NCBI GenBank assembly: GCA_001910725.1
Contig: MJGA01000004.1
Coordinates: forward strand, 930,001-994,000
Source of the DNA: Phanerodontia chrysosporium
Taxonomy: Eukaryota > Basidiomycota > Agaricomycetes > Polyporales > Phanerochaetaceae
DNA length: 64,000 nt
Direction of reading: 5' to 3'
Both the position numbers and the translations under genes were made by a program. Positions within the stretch are counted from its first letter, which is position 1; each line of letters opens with the position of its first letter. This document shows, one piece after another, positions 9,131-19,121 of the stretch. A model generated the notes under the pieces. It saw only the letters and a program-made list of their open reading frames with translations, searched no databases and had not been told where the DNA came from.

Positions 9131-11455
9131 CCTGTCTCTTTGCGGAGCGCGTACGCAAAGCGGCCGAGGAGCAGCGAGTTGCCGCCGAGGAGGAAGAAGT
9201 CGGTGTCGCCGGCGACGCGGGCAGGGTCCTTGCCGAGGAGATCGCACACGACGTCGCGCACGACGAGCGCACGAGGGAACATGGCCGCCGCGTTTTCCTG
9301 TGCGATGATGGCGGCTAGGGCGTTGAAATCGGTGACACCGTGCGTGCACAGGAGAAGCTTGTTGAAGACGTGAATCTCCGTCGGCACGGCGTAGCCCGGC
9401 AAAACTTCCTCGAGCGCAGACTTGAGAAAGCCGTTGTCCACGCGAGCCTCGGTGTCGTACACAAATGCCTCAATGGTGTCATCCTCCTGTGTCCGCACGG
9501 CGACCTCGGCCACACTCTTTGCTTGCGCCAAAGCAGCCTCCGTCTGAGTGACGTCGAACTCGCACTGCTTCGACGGGATCGGGGTCGAGAGAGGGATGTT
9601 ATTGTCTGGAGCGGTAGCTTCCCAGTGGCGCTGACGCGGGAGCCACGCGTCGGTAGCCATACCGAGTCCTAGGCGCGAGCCAAGCTTGACACGGAGGGGC
9701 TTGCCTGCCTGGTTCTTCGGCAAGTCGTCCATGTAGACGATGAGGAATGGCCATTTCGACGGGTGAAGCTGCTCCTTGAGAAGGTCCTGCAGCTGAGCGA
9801 GGCCGATGCGCGGGAGGTTAGACTGGGGAACGATGACGACGCCGATCGCCTCCTGAAGAACATCATGGTCGACGCTGGAGGTGATCGTCATCTTGACGCG
9901 CTCTTTCGCAACGACGAGAATGGCTTCTTCAATCTCGAAAGGCGAGATGACCGCGCCACCGCGGTTGATGATCTCCTTGCTGCGACCAGTGAGGAAGAGG
10001 TAGCCGTCTTCGTCCATGTACCCGCAGTCTCCCGAATCAAACCAGCCCTCGCTCGAGAACGCAGAGGTGTCGAGGGGAACACTACGGTCCGTCGTCGTCT
10101 CGTAGCCGGTGAAGGTCGGCAATCCGCGCACAGAGACAGCGCCAGTCTGGCCGCGCGGAAGCTCGCGCTCGAGGTTCATTGGGTCGCAAATCGACAGGTA
10201 CGGACCACACGCGATGCCCGAGCATCCAGGCCTCTCGAGCTGGTAGGTCGTGGGTGGACTGGCGATTGGCATGCATTCCTTTGTCGGGTGTCAGATAACG
10301 GTCCGAAAGGAGAGCAGGGAGCAACTCACTGTCGAGCCGTAGGATGGCAGAATCACGGCACCAAATGTGCGCTTGAGCTCTTCCGCAAGCACCGGCAACA
10401 GGCCACCAGCCGCGTTACAAATCAGCCGGTATTTCGTATCCCGTGAAGGAACGATAGAATCCGGACGTGAGTTGAGGATTGCTTGGTGCATGGTCGGCGC
10501 GGCATAATACCTGGGATTTGTGAGGACGGGCACTCAACTGATCAATGTTTGAAACTCACCAAGTAGAACCGAGCTTCGTCGACAAAGACCAGAAGGCGGT
10601 AGCGTCAAAGCCTGCGCACATGATCGCACTTCCTCCGGAGAGCATTGGAGCGAAGAGGTTGCGGACGATGCCAACGACATGAAAGAGAGGCATCATGTTC
10701 ACTGAGGCACGAAGTCAGAACAAGGCAAGATCACAAGTGACAAATACTCACTGTTGACGACCACCTCCTTCAAATCCCAAGAGATTATGACAGCACATGT
10801 ACCGATTATGAGCGACCGCAACGAATAAGGGACAACCTTCTTCTTCCCGCTGGTGCCAGACGTGTGCAGCACCAAGCTGAGGTCATCGAGGCCGTGAAGT
10901 CGGCTCGGCTTTGCAGCAGCGAGGAGAGCGGCGATGAAGGCGCGCTTCTGCGAGCTGACTGTCGACCGCCGCCGGCTGGCGCCGCTCATCCGTCGGCTCG
11001 ACATCGAGAGGCGGTTCTGGGCGGGCATGAGCACCATGTCGAAGAGGTCGGTCGGGCCGTCGTCGCGTGGGTGCATGACGATGATGTCGCAGCCGAGGTG
11101 CGCCTGCAGGCTGCGCAGCTCGAGGCGCTCCTCCGCGTCGGGGGCCGTGAAGACGGCGCGTGCGCCCAGGCGCTCGGCGTCCTCGAGCAGCTCGCTCGCC
11201 GTGCACGTCGCGTTCACTGGCGCCGCGGTGTGGTAGCACGCGAGGGCGAGCAGAGCGACCGCGTTCTCCGGGATTGTCGGGAGCGCGACCATGACGCGAT
11301 CGTTCGGGCCCAGCCGCTTCGCTGGCGAGGAGCATGGCAGAGCGAAGGAGGTAATGAATTCATGGATCTCGGCGTGGGTGACTGCGTCGCGGGTGTCGTC
11401 GGGAGAGTACAGGGCGGGACGCCTTTCGAGAGATCCTATGCCGTAAATATGCTGA
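9131..11455 (-). pseudogene. NRPS-like adenylation domain plus carrier domain, truncated at both ends
   Basis: At least four exons are readable with introns near 10699-10750, 10512-10560 and 10275-10330. Adenylation core motifs are present: LHTSGTSGKKK (nucleotide loop), YMDEDGYLFLTGRSKEIINR, and LPKNQAGKPLRVK with the catalytic lysine. A carrier domain follows with the phosphopantetheine serine in LLGGNSLLLGRF. The reading stops inside the carrier domain at LRKETGV, where it runs out of frame into the peptidase fragment. The first exon with the start codon was not found; the frame opens at about 11455. Such enzymes activate a carboxylic acid and load it on the carrier. Up to the break the domain shows no stop, so truncation may be fairly recent. 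Confidence 0.75.
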
Positions 11456-12324
11456 AGTTAACGCAATAAGTTGTCAGAGTGCCTTCGGTAGGCTGACATG
11501 CATCTCAACGCACCTTGACCAGTATCACTCGCAGTGGCAGCCCCGCTAGTCCGGTGTGGACCGGCAGAGAGCTAGGCACGAGCTTGCGTCATCCCTGCGC
11601 CTCCAATTAGTGGGTCGTATGTGCAACCCAGGGAATTGAAGCAGGCATAGCTTGCTGCCTTCCGGCTGCTGGGACGGGGCGAAGTCGTGCTCGGGGCCCG
11701 GTTGAACGACGAAGGTTGTGAAGAGGCGCCCGCTGGATCGGGAGGTCTCTCGAGGACGCGCGCTGCCTCCGATGAACACCTCTTGCTATTAACCTCGATC
11801 TTCCGTCATGAATTCTGCTTCTGCATCACGGGCAAGGTCAGTTCCATCTACATCCACAACATAGGTCTCTCATACCTGAGTCGTTGACAATCTTGTGCTG
11901 GTGTTATGCAGGATGACGTTCGCAGGTCGCGCTACTAGGTCGACATCGCAGGGCCTACGACACCGGTGAAGCGGGGAATGTTGGCACGCGAGGAACTAGC
12001 TTGCTGGAAGGATAGTGGTGGTGGGCAACGAGAGGGATTGTGTGGGTGAGCAACACACCTTAACCGTTGATGTAACGGCTTGCGGCTACCAATACCTGGG
12101 CGGTCAGCTCCATGCAGTTCTTGTTCGCGAAACCCATGTATCTCTAGTAATGAATGAAGATACACAATACTGCAACTCATGAGAATATGGCCGCCATTCG
12201 TACGCCCTCTGGTGTGCTTTCGCGGGCTGAGGGTGCGATCTTGATTCTGTCCTAAGCGGTCAGTGATGGCTATCATGAAGTTTTGGACACAGCAACTCGT
12301 CCCGATGCTTTCTCATCCGCAACC
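11456..12324. other. Intergenic, no gene recognised
   Basis: The stretch lies between the broken NRPS-like gene (start side) and the gene at 12325. Open frames here are short and lack family resemblance. It may hold the lost first exon of the NRPS-like gene and the promoter of the plus-strand gene, but I see no specific signal. Confidence 0.4.
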
Positions 12325-14301
12325 ATGACTGCTCGCAATGCTCACAGAGCTACAATTATGCAGTCAAACTCAGATGAAGAGGACTTCGAGCATCATGCGG
12401 AAGGCGCATCTCAACAGCCCAATCGCGAAAGTGATCTTGGGTCAGACGAAGACTCGACTACTGACGACGAAGACGACTTGCCCACAGTGGCCAGTCCTCC
12501 AGCTGATGGTGGATTGGAGGCCTACCGGAAGGTGAGTATAGCTATCGCACAAGTAGAGCAGATTGACAATGCATCTAACAGGCTCTCGGAGACTGTCAAA
12601 TTGCCATCGCCGACCTCAAAGACATCATTCGCGCACTCAAGCTAGAGAATCTGAACTTGAAGGCGGAGCTCGCGAAAGGTCGCAAGCGCTGCAAAGCCCT
12701 TCCGACGACAGTCCCTGCGAAGATGCTCGAGGCAGAAACACACGACCTGCTCGATTCCATCTCCACCTTCGTTGGGTTCACCATTCACCCTTGGCCCTCC
12801 AATGGCGCTTTCTCTTTCGCAAGTGCGCCTGACGTTGACCTCGAGGATCCCAGCAATTTCAAGCCCAACGACGACGGCTCGATTTCAGACCGAGTTCAAG
12901 CAGCTGCGATTTTTCGCGAGCTAAAGCGTCGTGTGAAAGAGAGCGATACGAAGTCGGATAAGGGGAAGCGACTGAAGCACCTGTACAAGTGCTTTGGAAG
13001 CGTCGACCTTATCCGTGAACGGGTGAGCTGCTTTTGACGTCGTGTAATTGTGTCTTGCTTATATAGTCGGCATCTATATAGATGCAGTTCAGGATCAGTG
13101 ACGACCGCTCAAAGATTCTTGGGCGTATCAAAGGCGAGCTTGCCAGGCATCATCAAGATTGGGCACACATATTAGCTCTCACGGCAGAGGACCGCAGGGA
13201 TAACACTGAAGCACGGCAACTCCGGGGGCGACCTGATGCCGATTATCCAGCGTACCAGTATGCCCCCGGCTATGACGGACAGCGTCGATACTGGCTTCGG
13301 GTCCCCATTATTCCACTGGTACGCAGGGTGCATCTTCTCTCATTGTTCTCATTGATATAGTTGCCGCCACAGATGCTTCGAGTCATGCTTTTCGGCGCAT
13401 CGTCTGTAGCGTCTGGTGCTGCCAATAGAGCTCCAGATTCCCGTTCCCGTGGAGTAAGGTTGGGCATCACGAAACTCAACCCGTCGCTCCTTGCGTACAT
13501 TCTTGTCATGGTAAGCCCTCGGTTGCTCTCTATCTGCCGAAGTTGCCCATTTATTCCAATCCTAGATCCGGCACTGCCTTACAGGCGACAAAGACCTTAC
13601 ACCAACTGATGGCGAGTTCAATGCCAGGAAATATTTCAATTTCCTGAAGTACAGTATCGTACAAGTCTGGAACAAGCGCTGGTTCACGGATACGCGCAAC
13701 TGGATCGACGGTGTTGTCTTCCGTGGCGCACCAGCAGCTAGCTCTCTGCCAGCCTCCACAAACGCTGATCCAGAGGTCACACAACAGCGTCAGGAAAATG
13801 AAGCACGGTGGGCTGCGCTCATGCACGATAGCGACTCTGATGATGAGGCTAGCCACGAGGCAAGTTCGGTTTTTTCTTGTGACATGTGTAGCATGATGCT
13901 CACATCTATAGTTGCAGCCACATGCAGCCACTTCACGTTCAGTTACTACGGCTGAGTCTGCCGTGACTGATGAAATAATCAGTCACCAGTCATCCTCTCG
14001 TGCTCCTCCCGTCGCTCACGCACCTCCTCTCACATGTGCTGCCCTTGACGAGCGTGGCATGTCTACGAGTCAGGTGGCATCTACCCGACGTCGCAACAAT
14101 GTTATTGCGGCACCTGTGGACATGCCTCTCGGTGGCGACATCAATGCCGGAGTTGCCTCCCTCTCACTCAATGAACAGCCGGCCCAGTCACCTCTGGCGT
14201 CTGAGCTGGTTTCAAAGCCAACGGCAAATGGCAAGAAGAAGACGGTGGCTGTGCGGCGCATTAGCCCGAGGGATAGTAGGAAGAAAGGCACATCGGCTTA
14301 A
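12325..14301 (+). CDS. Fungal orphan protein, DUF6698-like
   Basis: Six exons (12325-12531, 12582-13022, 13082-13318, 13361-13510, 13566-13859, 13912-14301) give a 572-residue protein. All introns are phase 0; the last has a GC-AG donor. The N-terminus is acidic (SDEEDF, EDSTTDDEDD), then a short coiled coil (about residues 75-110). A conserved-looking block follows with YWLRVPIIPLLPPQ, RLGITKLNPSLLAYIL and KYFNFLKYSIVQVWN, which recalls the DUF6698 family common in Agaricomycetes. The C-terminus is low in complexity and ends in a basic stretch. The ATG at 12325 is the first that keeps the frame. No biochemical function is known to me. A retroelement sits 95 bp past the stop. Confidence 0.7.
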
Positions 14302-14396
14302 ATATCACTGTATGTTATGAATTGCTACAAATTGAGATGGTCTTGTATAGCCTTTCTTGGTGGGTGAAGAAATAGAGGGAGAGCTGAAGGACTAAG

Positions 14397-14635
14397 TGTT
14401 AGTTTTTGGGTGCGACACATGACATGCGCCCCGCGCTGAGTCAGCGCGCGAGAGGTCGACCGTCCCCGTTATGTCATTGCTGACTAACAGCGGAATATCT
14501 TTCGCAATTTTATTCGATTTTCTCAGAATTTTCTCGTAGTATTTACATGTATATAAGCAGGGCCGGAGGGCCCGCAGCGTTGAGAATTGAGTCGCGTCGA
14601 GCCAGTTACCTGCGCCCGAACCCTAAATTCTAACA
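14397..14635 (+). repeat. Left LTR of the Gag-only element
   Basis: It starts TGTTAG and ends CTAACA, a perfect 6-bp inverted end. It contains a GC-rich palindrome (GCGCTGAGTCAGCGC, about 14437-14451) and a TATA-like TATATAAG near 14550. The right LTR has G or C where this copy has A or T in ACACATG versus ACGCGCG, a pattern expected from decay of methylated CpG sites. Confidence 0.9.
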
Positions 14636-14726
14636 GGTTATGAGCCCCGAGGGGCCGTAGCTATCTCGACTCTTTTTCTCGTTGCTCCGGCGGACCACCC
14701 GCGCTTACCCGTTGATTGTTTGATTG

Positions 14727-14888
14727 GGCGTCTCTACGCCGTTTGGCTGTCTAGCCGTTGGTGTGTCTACACCATTGGGTTTCTACCCGTGTTCGCGTGT
14801 CTACGCGTGTGCTGTTGGTTGGCGTGTCTACGCCGTTGCGTTTCTACGCGTTTCGTTTGGGCTGTCGAGCCGTGGGCGTGTCTACGCT
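14727..14888 (+). repeat. Array of nine short hairpins with covarying stems
   Basis: Nine units follow one plan: a 4-5 bp stem whose 5-prime arm ends in T, a tetraloop mostly GTCT or TTCT, then a 3-prime arm starting with A. Positions are 14727-14740, 14745-14756, 14760-14773, 14777-14788, 14794-14807, 14821-14834, 14838-14849, 14860-14871 and 14875-14888. Stems read GGCGT/ACGCC, GGCT/AGCC, GGTGT/ACACC, GGGT/ACCC, CGCGT/ACGCG, GGCGT/ACGCC, GCGT/ACGC, GGCT/AGCC and GGCGT/ACGCT (one G-T). Both arms change together. The array lies in the untranslated leader directly before the gag ATG at 14926. It may be an RNA packaging or dimerisation element, but this is inference. Confidence 0.8.
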
Positions 14889-14925
14889 GTTTGCTTAGTC
14901 ATCGACTTTGTGGCGCTTACCAGAT

Positions 14926-15685
14926 ATGGAAGGTCGTGAGAGCGGCAGTTTCAGCGGCGGGTCGTCGCGTTTCGAGCCGCTGCACGAGTCCAACTGGTAC
15001 GCTTGGAAGTACCGTATGGAGATGCAGCTTTTTCGAAAGGATTTGTGGGACATCGTGTCAGGCAGTGAGCCGAGACCGACATCGGGTGCGAGAGCGCAGG
15101 CTGCTTGGGACAAGCGCGCGAAGCTTGCCGCAGCGGAGATCGCCTTGCATGTGTCGGACAGCCAGTTGCCGCTGATCCGGAAGACGTCGGACCCCAGGGA
15201 GATGTGGCGGATTCTTCGGGAGACTCACGAGAACGCCGGCTGGGCGAATCGGATGGCGCTGATGCGCCAGTTTCTATTGCTCCGGAAAGACACCGAGGTT
15301 TCCATGCAGGAGCACCTGAATACATTTCAGGAATATTATCAGGCGCTCGTCGACGTGAAGGTCGACATCCCGAACATGCTCAGGGTCACCGCACTCTTGG
15401 CAAGTTTGCCGCCAGACTACGAAAATATCATCACCGCTATCGAGTCGTACATCGAGGACACTACTACCGACGAGCAGGGGGAGCGCAAGTTGGCGCCGAA
15501 AGCTTTTGCAGGACGGCATCGGGAGGCCCGAAGCCGCGTACACCGCCAAGCTCAAGCGCCGTCAGCGTCGCGAGGATGTGACCTGCTTCGAGTGCAAGGA
15601 GAAGGGTCATTACTGTAATGAGTGCCTGAAGGCGCAGTCGGATAAGGGGGAGCACGCCGACGTCGCGCAGGAATTCGGTTTCTGA
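14926..15685 (+). CDS. Copia-style Gag with CCHC zinc knuckle, one frameshift
   Basis: The ATG at 14926 opens a frame with WYAWKYRMEMQLFRKDLWD, RILRETHENAG and LLASLPPDYENIITAIESYI, the signature of Copia-type (UBN2-like) Gag proteins. At about 15499-15503 (CCGAAAGCTTTT) the frame must move by +1 to continue with KLLQDG and a canonical knuckle CFECKEKGHYCNEC, ending at the TGA 15683-15685. This could be a disabling mutation or programmed shifting. Directly after the stop, 15686-15699 forms a TGCCA/TGGCA hairpin. The protein would assemble particles around the element RNA; no protease domain follows. Confidence 0.8.
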
Positions 15686-15718
15686 TGCCATTTTTGGCAT
15701 GTCCGCGTCGAGGGGGAG

Positions 15719-15957
15719 TGTTGATTTTCGGGTGCGACGCGCGACATGCGCCCCGCGCTGAGTCAGCGCGCGAGAGGTCGACCGTCCCCGTTATGTCATT
15801 GCTGACTAACGGCGGAATATCTTTCGCAATTTTATTCGATTTTCTCAGAATTTTCTCGTAGTATTTACATGTATATAAGGAGGGCCGGAGGGCCCGCAGC
15901 GTTGAGAATTGAGTCGCGTCGAGCCAGTTACCTGCGCCCGAACCCTAAATTCTAACA
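15719..15957 (+). repeat. Right LTR of the Gag-only element
   Basis: It is the same length as the left copy and about 97 percent identical by eye. It begins TGTTGA rather than TGTTAG, so its inverted end is no longer perfect. It is preceded directly by the polypurine run. Confidence 0.9.
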
Positions 15958-17150
15958 CATATGCACTGCAGGGTCAGGCCCACCTGCAGAGTGCTCACTA
16001 ATGCTCCCACAGCATGCTATGACAAGTCACAGACTACACAGGCCTTCGCCATCAGGTGCACAGCAGCCAACTTACTGTGCAGGACCATTGGCAATACGTG
16101 TCATCCATGCCCACACACCTTATGAATGGGTATGAGTAGGCAGACATGTTTACGCACAGCCATGGGTACTTCAGGAATGTGTTCTGCAGTCTCTTATGTT
16201 GTATATATGGATGCTTTTGTAGGTGGTAAACACACTTATATTGATATTTCCACTTTAAAAAGAAATGACTTTGTGGATGAGTGGAGTTTTTGTTACATGT
16301 ATTTATATTTCTCTGTCTCGAGGTGCGAGTTCGAATCCCTCCGATGGCAATTTTCAATTGCATGATTTGATAATAAGTAAGTAGGAATCAATAAGTAGTA
16401 AGCCTGAGTAGTTAGTAGAATTAACATCTCCGTTATCTCTTCCGTGATACCCTTTACAAATGAACAGTAAGCCCGGTAAGTGAAAAGCACTAATCTTGAG
16501 CATCGAGCGCTACATTTTTGCTTTCGCCGCGCGGTTACCTCCAGATCACTCGAGATGCCTCTCGATAACGGTTATCTCTCCCGATGCATCTCGTCCGCGT
16601 GTGACCCTCCACATGGCCGCTCTGCCTGGCTGAGATTCCCACCGCCTCAGGAGGCAATCTCGAGATAAGATGGAATCTCCATTGCTCGATCTGGAGACCA
16701 TCTGGAGGTTCATCGGGATGTTTTCGCCCTGACCTGGATGCCGGTTCGGCCTCCCGGCCTACCGATGCCTCCCGGCGCCTCCAGATGTCCCAGCGCTTTT
16801 TCCGACATCGAGTGCAGGTAGCCCCACGACAGCTCGGGGCGGAATTGTGAGAAAGAAATATACAAGTAGACACAGCTTTCTATTGGTCATCTGGGGGAAA
16901 TACTTGTTAGCCACGTACTCTCAATATGCTACAACAGCGGAGGGTAACCAGGCAAGTGCACGAGGAGTACCGGAAATTGCAACACCGTCCATACCCTCTC
17001 TTGCTATCACAATCATCGTCACAATATCCACCACACTACTGTGCACAATGATGTATTGCAGAGACCGCAGACCTCTATCTTTCGATCAGCGATCAAAGTA
17101 TCCGAAGAGTACGTTTATGTTTTGCTGATCATTACGGCAACTCTGGTCTG
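15958..17150. other. Gene-free repeat-like region
   Basis: No credible coding frame was found. At 16272-16282 TGGATGAGTGG resembles a pol III A box, and at 16327-16337 GTTCGAATCC a B box, but the surrounding arms do not fold as a tRNA. From 16540 to 16820 the words TCGAGAT and CTCGAG recur, suggesting an old repeat. Confidence 0.35.
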
Positions 17151-17154
17151 ACCA

Positions 17155-17892
17155 CTCCGGACAGGTATCCTACTGTATCAACAATATTACAATACTACCT
17201 CTTCATACCCCTAGTCCAGAAGGTATGTCAACCTCATACACCTTGCAAATTCACTGGCATCAAACTCGATCCTCATCTTCACAAGGACGGTACATGATCG
17301 CCAGAGGTAAGCCTATTGACAGCGGCACGCCGACTCATTTACTGTCATCTCCATACAGGCCAGCGATTATGATGCGCTTCCTCGGGTTCCCCGCCGCCTC
17401 CCTGCACGGTCAGCTGAGCCAAAGCCAACGTTTCGGTGCCCTCGGCAAGTCCAAGAGCGGCGGTCGGAAGGTGCTGGTAGCGATCGACGTCGCAAGCCGT
17501 GGTCTCGATATCCCGCGCGTGGACGTCATTAACTATGCCATCCCCACCCACTCAAAAGACTAAATCCACCGTGCAGGCCGTACCGCGCGTGCGGGACGGT
17601 CGAGCAACTCGATCACGCTCGTGACGCAGTACGACGTCGAGCTCGTGCAGTGCATCGAGGCCGTCATCGGCAAGATGCTAGACCTCTGGCCGACGAACGA
17701 GGAGATTGCGCTGCTCCGCGAGCGTGTCGACGAGGCGGGCCGCGCAGCGACCAACGAGCTCAAGGACCAAGCCAGGAGGGCCGTGGCAAGAAGCGGAGAC
17801 GCGAGATGGGGGGCGGCAAGGACGACAGAGATCGGGAAGACGATGTGGTTGAAGCAGGGATGCCGAGCAAGAAGTCGAAGAAGCGGAAGTAG
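17155..17892 (+). pseudogene. C-terminal part of RRP3 DEAD-box RNA helicase, decayed
   Basis: The readable pieces are [24 protein letters not shown], a 54-nt intron (about 17308-17359), then [36 protein letters not shown] and [13 protein letters not shown] (helicase motifs IV-VI), followed by [13 protein letters not shown] and a Lys/Arg-rich tail ending KKSKKRK. This matches Rrp3, which acts in 18S rRNA maturation. Damage includes an extra base near 17222, loss of a codon before INY, a stop replacing Tyr in HSKD-stop-IHR, and a frameshift near 17770. The helicase core domain 1 is missing. A working RRP3 must exist elsewhere in the genome. Confidence 0.8.
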
Positions 17893-17910
17893 GCATGCCA
17901 TGAAGGTGCC

Positions 17911-18867
17911 CTAGCTTTTGAACATGAGGTCGGAGCGCAGGATGTATTTCGTGCCCTTGAGTACTGGCGAGCCTTCATGAAGTAGACATTCATGACCGTG
18001 CCTGCAAGGGTGTCAGTTAGAGGATGATACTGTAAACGAGAGTGTCACCTGTGAAGCAGAGCCGTCCCACGGGTGAGCGGCGGGGTAATGGTTTCCCTTG
18101 CCCGTCCACGCTGCTGCCTGTAGAATAGCGTCTACCGACACGTCAGCCCGCGCGCAGCATCCCCAAGAATAATACACACCTCTCCCCCTTCAACACCATC
18201 TTGAACGCCCGTCAGGTACACGAGCAGCGTCCATTCTGACTTGTCGCCCGTCACCTGATCGCGTACCGAGTCATCGTAATGCGGTCCAAAATGCTGTCCA
18301 GGAGTGTACTTGTACATGCGTATGTTTGAGTTGAGTGAGCTTGGTGTGCGTCCTGTGGTGTCGTCGTTGGCTGGTCGGCGCACTGACGCAGGGTAGGGGA
18401 ACGAGGGGAGGTGCGGCAGGATCACTTGATGCAGCCTCTTGGCAAAGTCGGGAGCGGTGATGGATATGCGGTCTGTCTCCTTGTCAACGACGTCGACGAA
18501 TGCATCGGCACAGGACCTACGGTTCACGCGCTCTGCCTCACCCTTTTTCTTTGGAGGCGTCAGCTCCAAAGGCAGGCTGTCTATGAAACGCACAAAGGCT
18601 TTGCATTCTTCAGGCGAGAAGAAGTTCTGTTGCAGACACCGCAGTGGCTTTAGTTTGCAACGCCACATCAAGCATGGGAGAACGCACATCTATGAGGATG
18701 ATTTGGTCCTCCAAGAGCACGCGACTTTCTAGGTCATCTTTGGTTGATACTGGTGGAAATTGCACAGTAGGCCGAACAGGCTTTGACACAGCTTGTGCGG
18801 TTTCAGCTATAGCTGATTTCTTCTTTGCCATGGCTTGGATCAAAGGAGCGATAGCAGGGAGGGCCAA
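17911..18867 (-). CDS. 2-oxoglutarate/Fe(II) oxygenase, prolyl-4-hydroxylase type
   Basis: Four exons (18867-18688, 18626-18180, 18131-18049, 18001-17911) with introns of 61, 48 and 47 nt give 266 residues. The iron ligands are visible: [10 protein letters not shown] supplies the HxD pair and the distal His lies in the [10 protein letters not shown] stretch; ILRSD supplies the Arg for 2OG. The N-terminal 55 residues are less conserved and Lys/Pro-rich. The family hydroxylates proteins or small molecules; the substrate here is unknown. All splice sites are canonical and the frame is clean, so the gene looks functional, unlike the RRP3 remnant that faces it tail to tail only 18 bp away. Confidence 0.8.
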
Positions 18868-19121
18868 GAGGGGGGCGATTCCGTACTTTTCGACACTGAC
18901 CTCAATAACTCCTAGGACCCCGGGAACTGGGGTAGGGTACCAGGTGCTCCACTTAGCGCCCCGGAAAATCGTGGTGCGGCCTCGAACGAATTTCTAACAG
19001 AAAGACGCGCCGGGTGCGCGTCGCATCGACGCGACATGGGCAGAAGATACATAGGATGCCTTCGACCGGGGGGACATGTACAGTACAGCATGCTAATATT
19101 GCCCTACATACCCGGTTTGGA
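18868..19121. other. Short intergenic region
   Basis: It lies between the start of the oxygenase gene and the end of the zinc-finger-like gene. It would contain the oxygenase promoter; no specific motif is recognised. Confidence 0.4.

Larger units (their letters stand above)
14397..15957 (+). mobile_element. Compact LTR retrotransposon encoding only Gag (TR-GAG-like)
   Basis: Two 239-bp LTRs (14397-14635 and 15719-15957) enclose about 1.1 kb. A primer-binding-like GGTTATGAGCC follows the first LTR at 14636, and a polypurine run AGGGGGAG (15711-15718) precedes the second. The inside holds a structured leader, one gag gene with a CCHC knuckle, and no protease, integrase or reverse transcriptase. 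The size and content match what has been called TR-GAG elements in plants. The LTRs differ at about 8 of 239 positions. No 5-bp target duplication is visible (CTAAG on the left, CATAT on the right). Mobility would require enzymes from a Copia-type partner. Confidence 0.85.

Noticed and set aside
10864..11469. Plus-strand ORF of 201 codons
   Set aside because: It is antisense to the adenylation domain exon.
14385..15970. Target-site duplication of the Gag-only element
   Set aside because: Left CTAAG and right CATAT do not match; I therefore do not claim one.
16272..16345. tRNA gene suggested by A-box and B-box words
   Set aside because: The acceptor and T stems do not pair.
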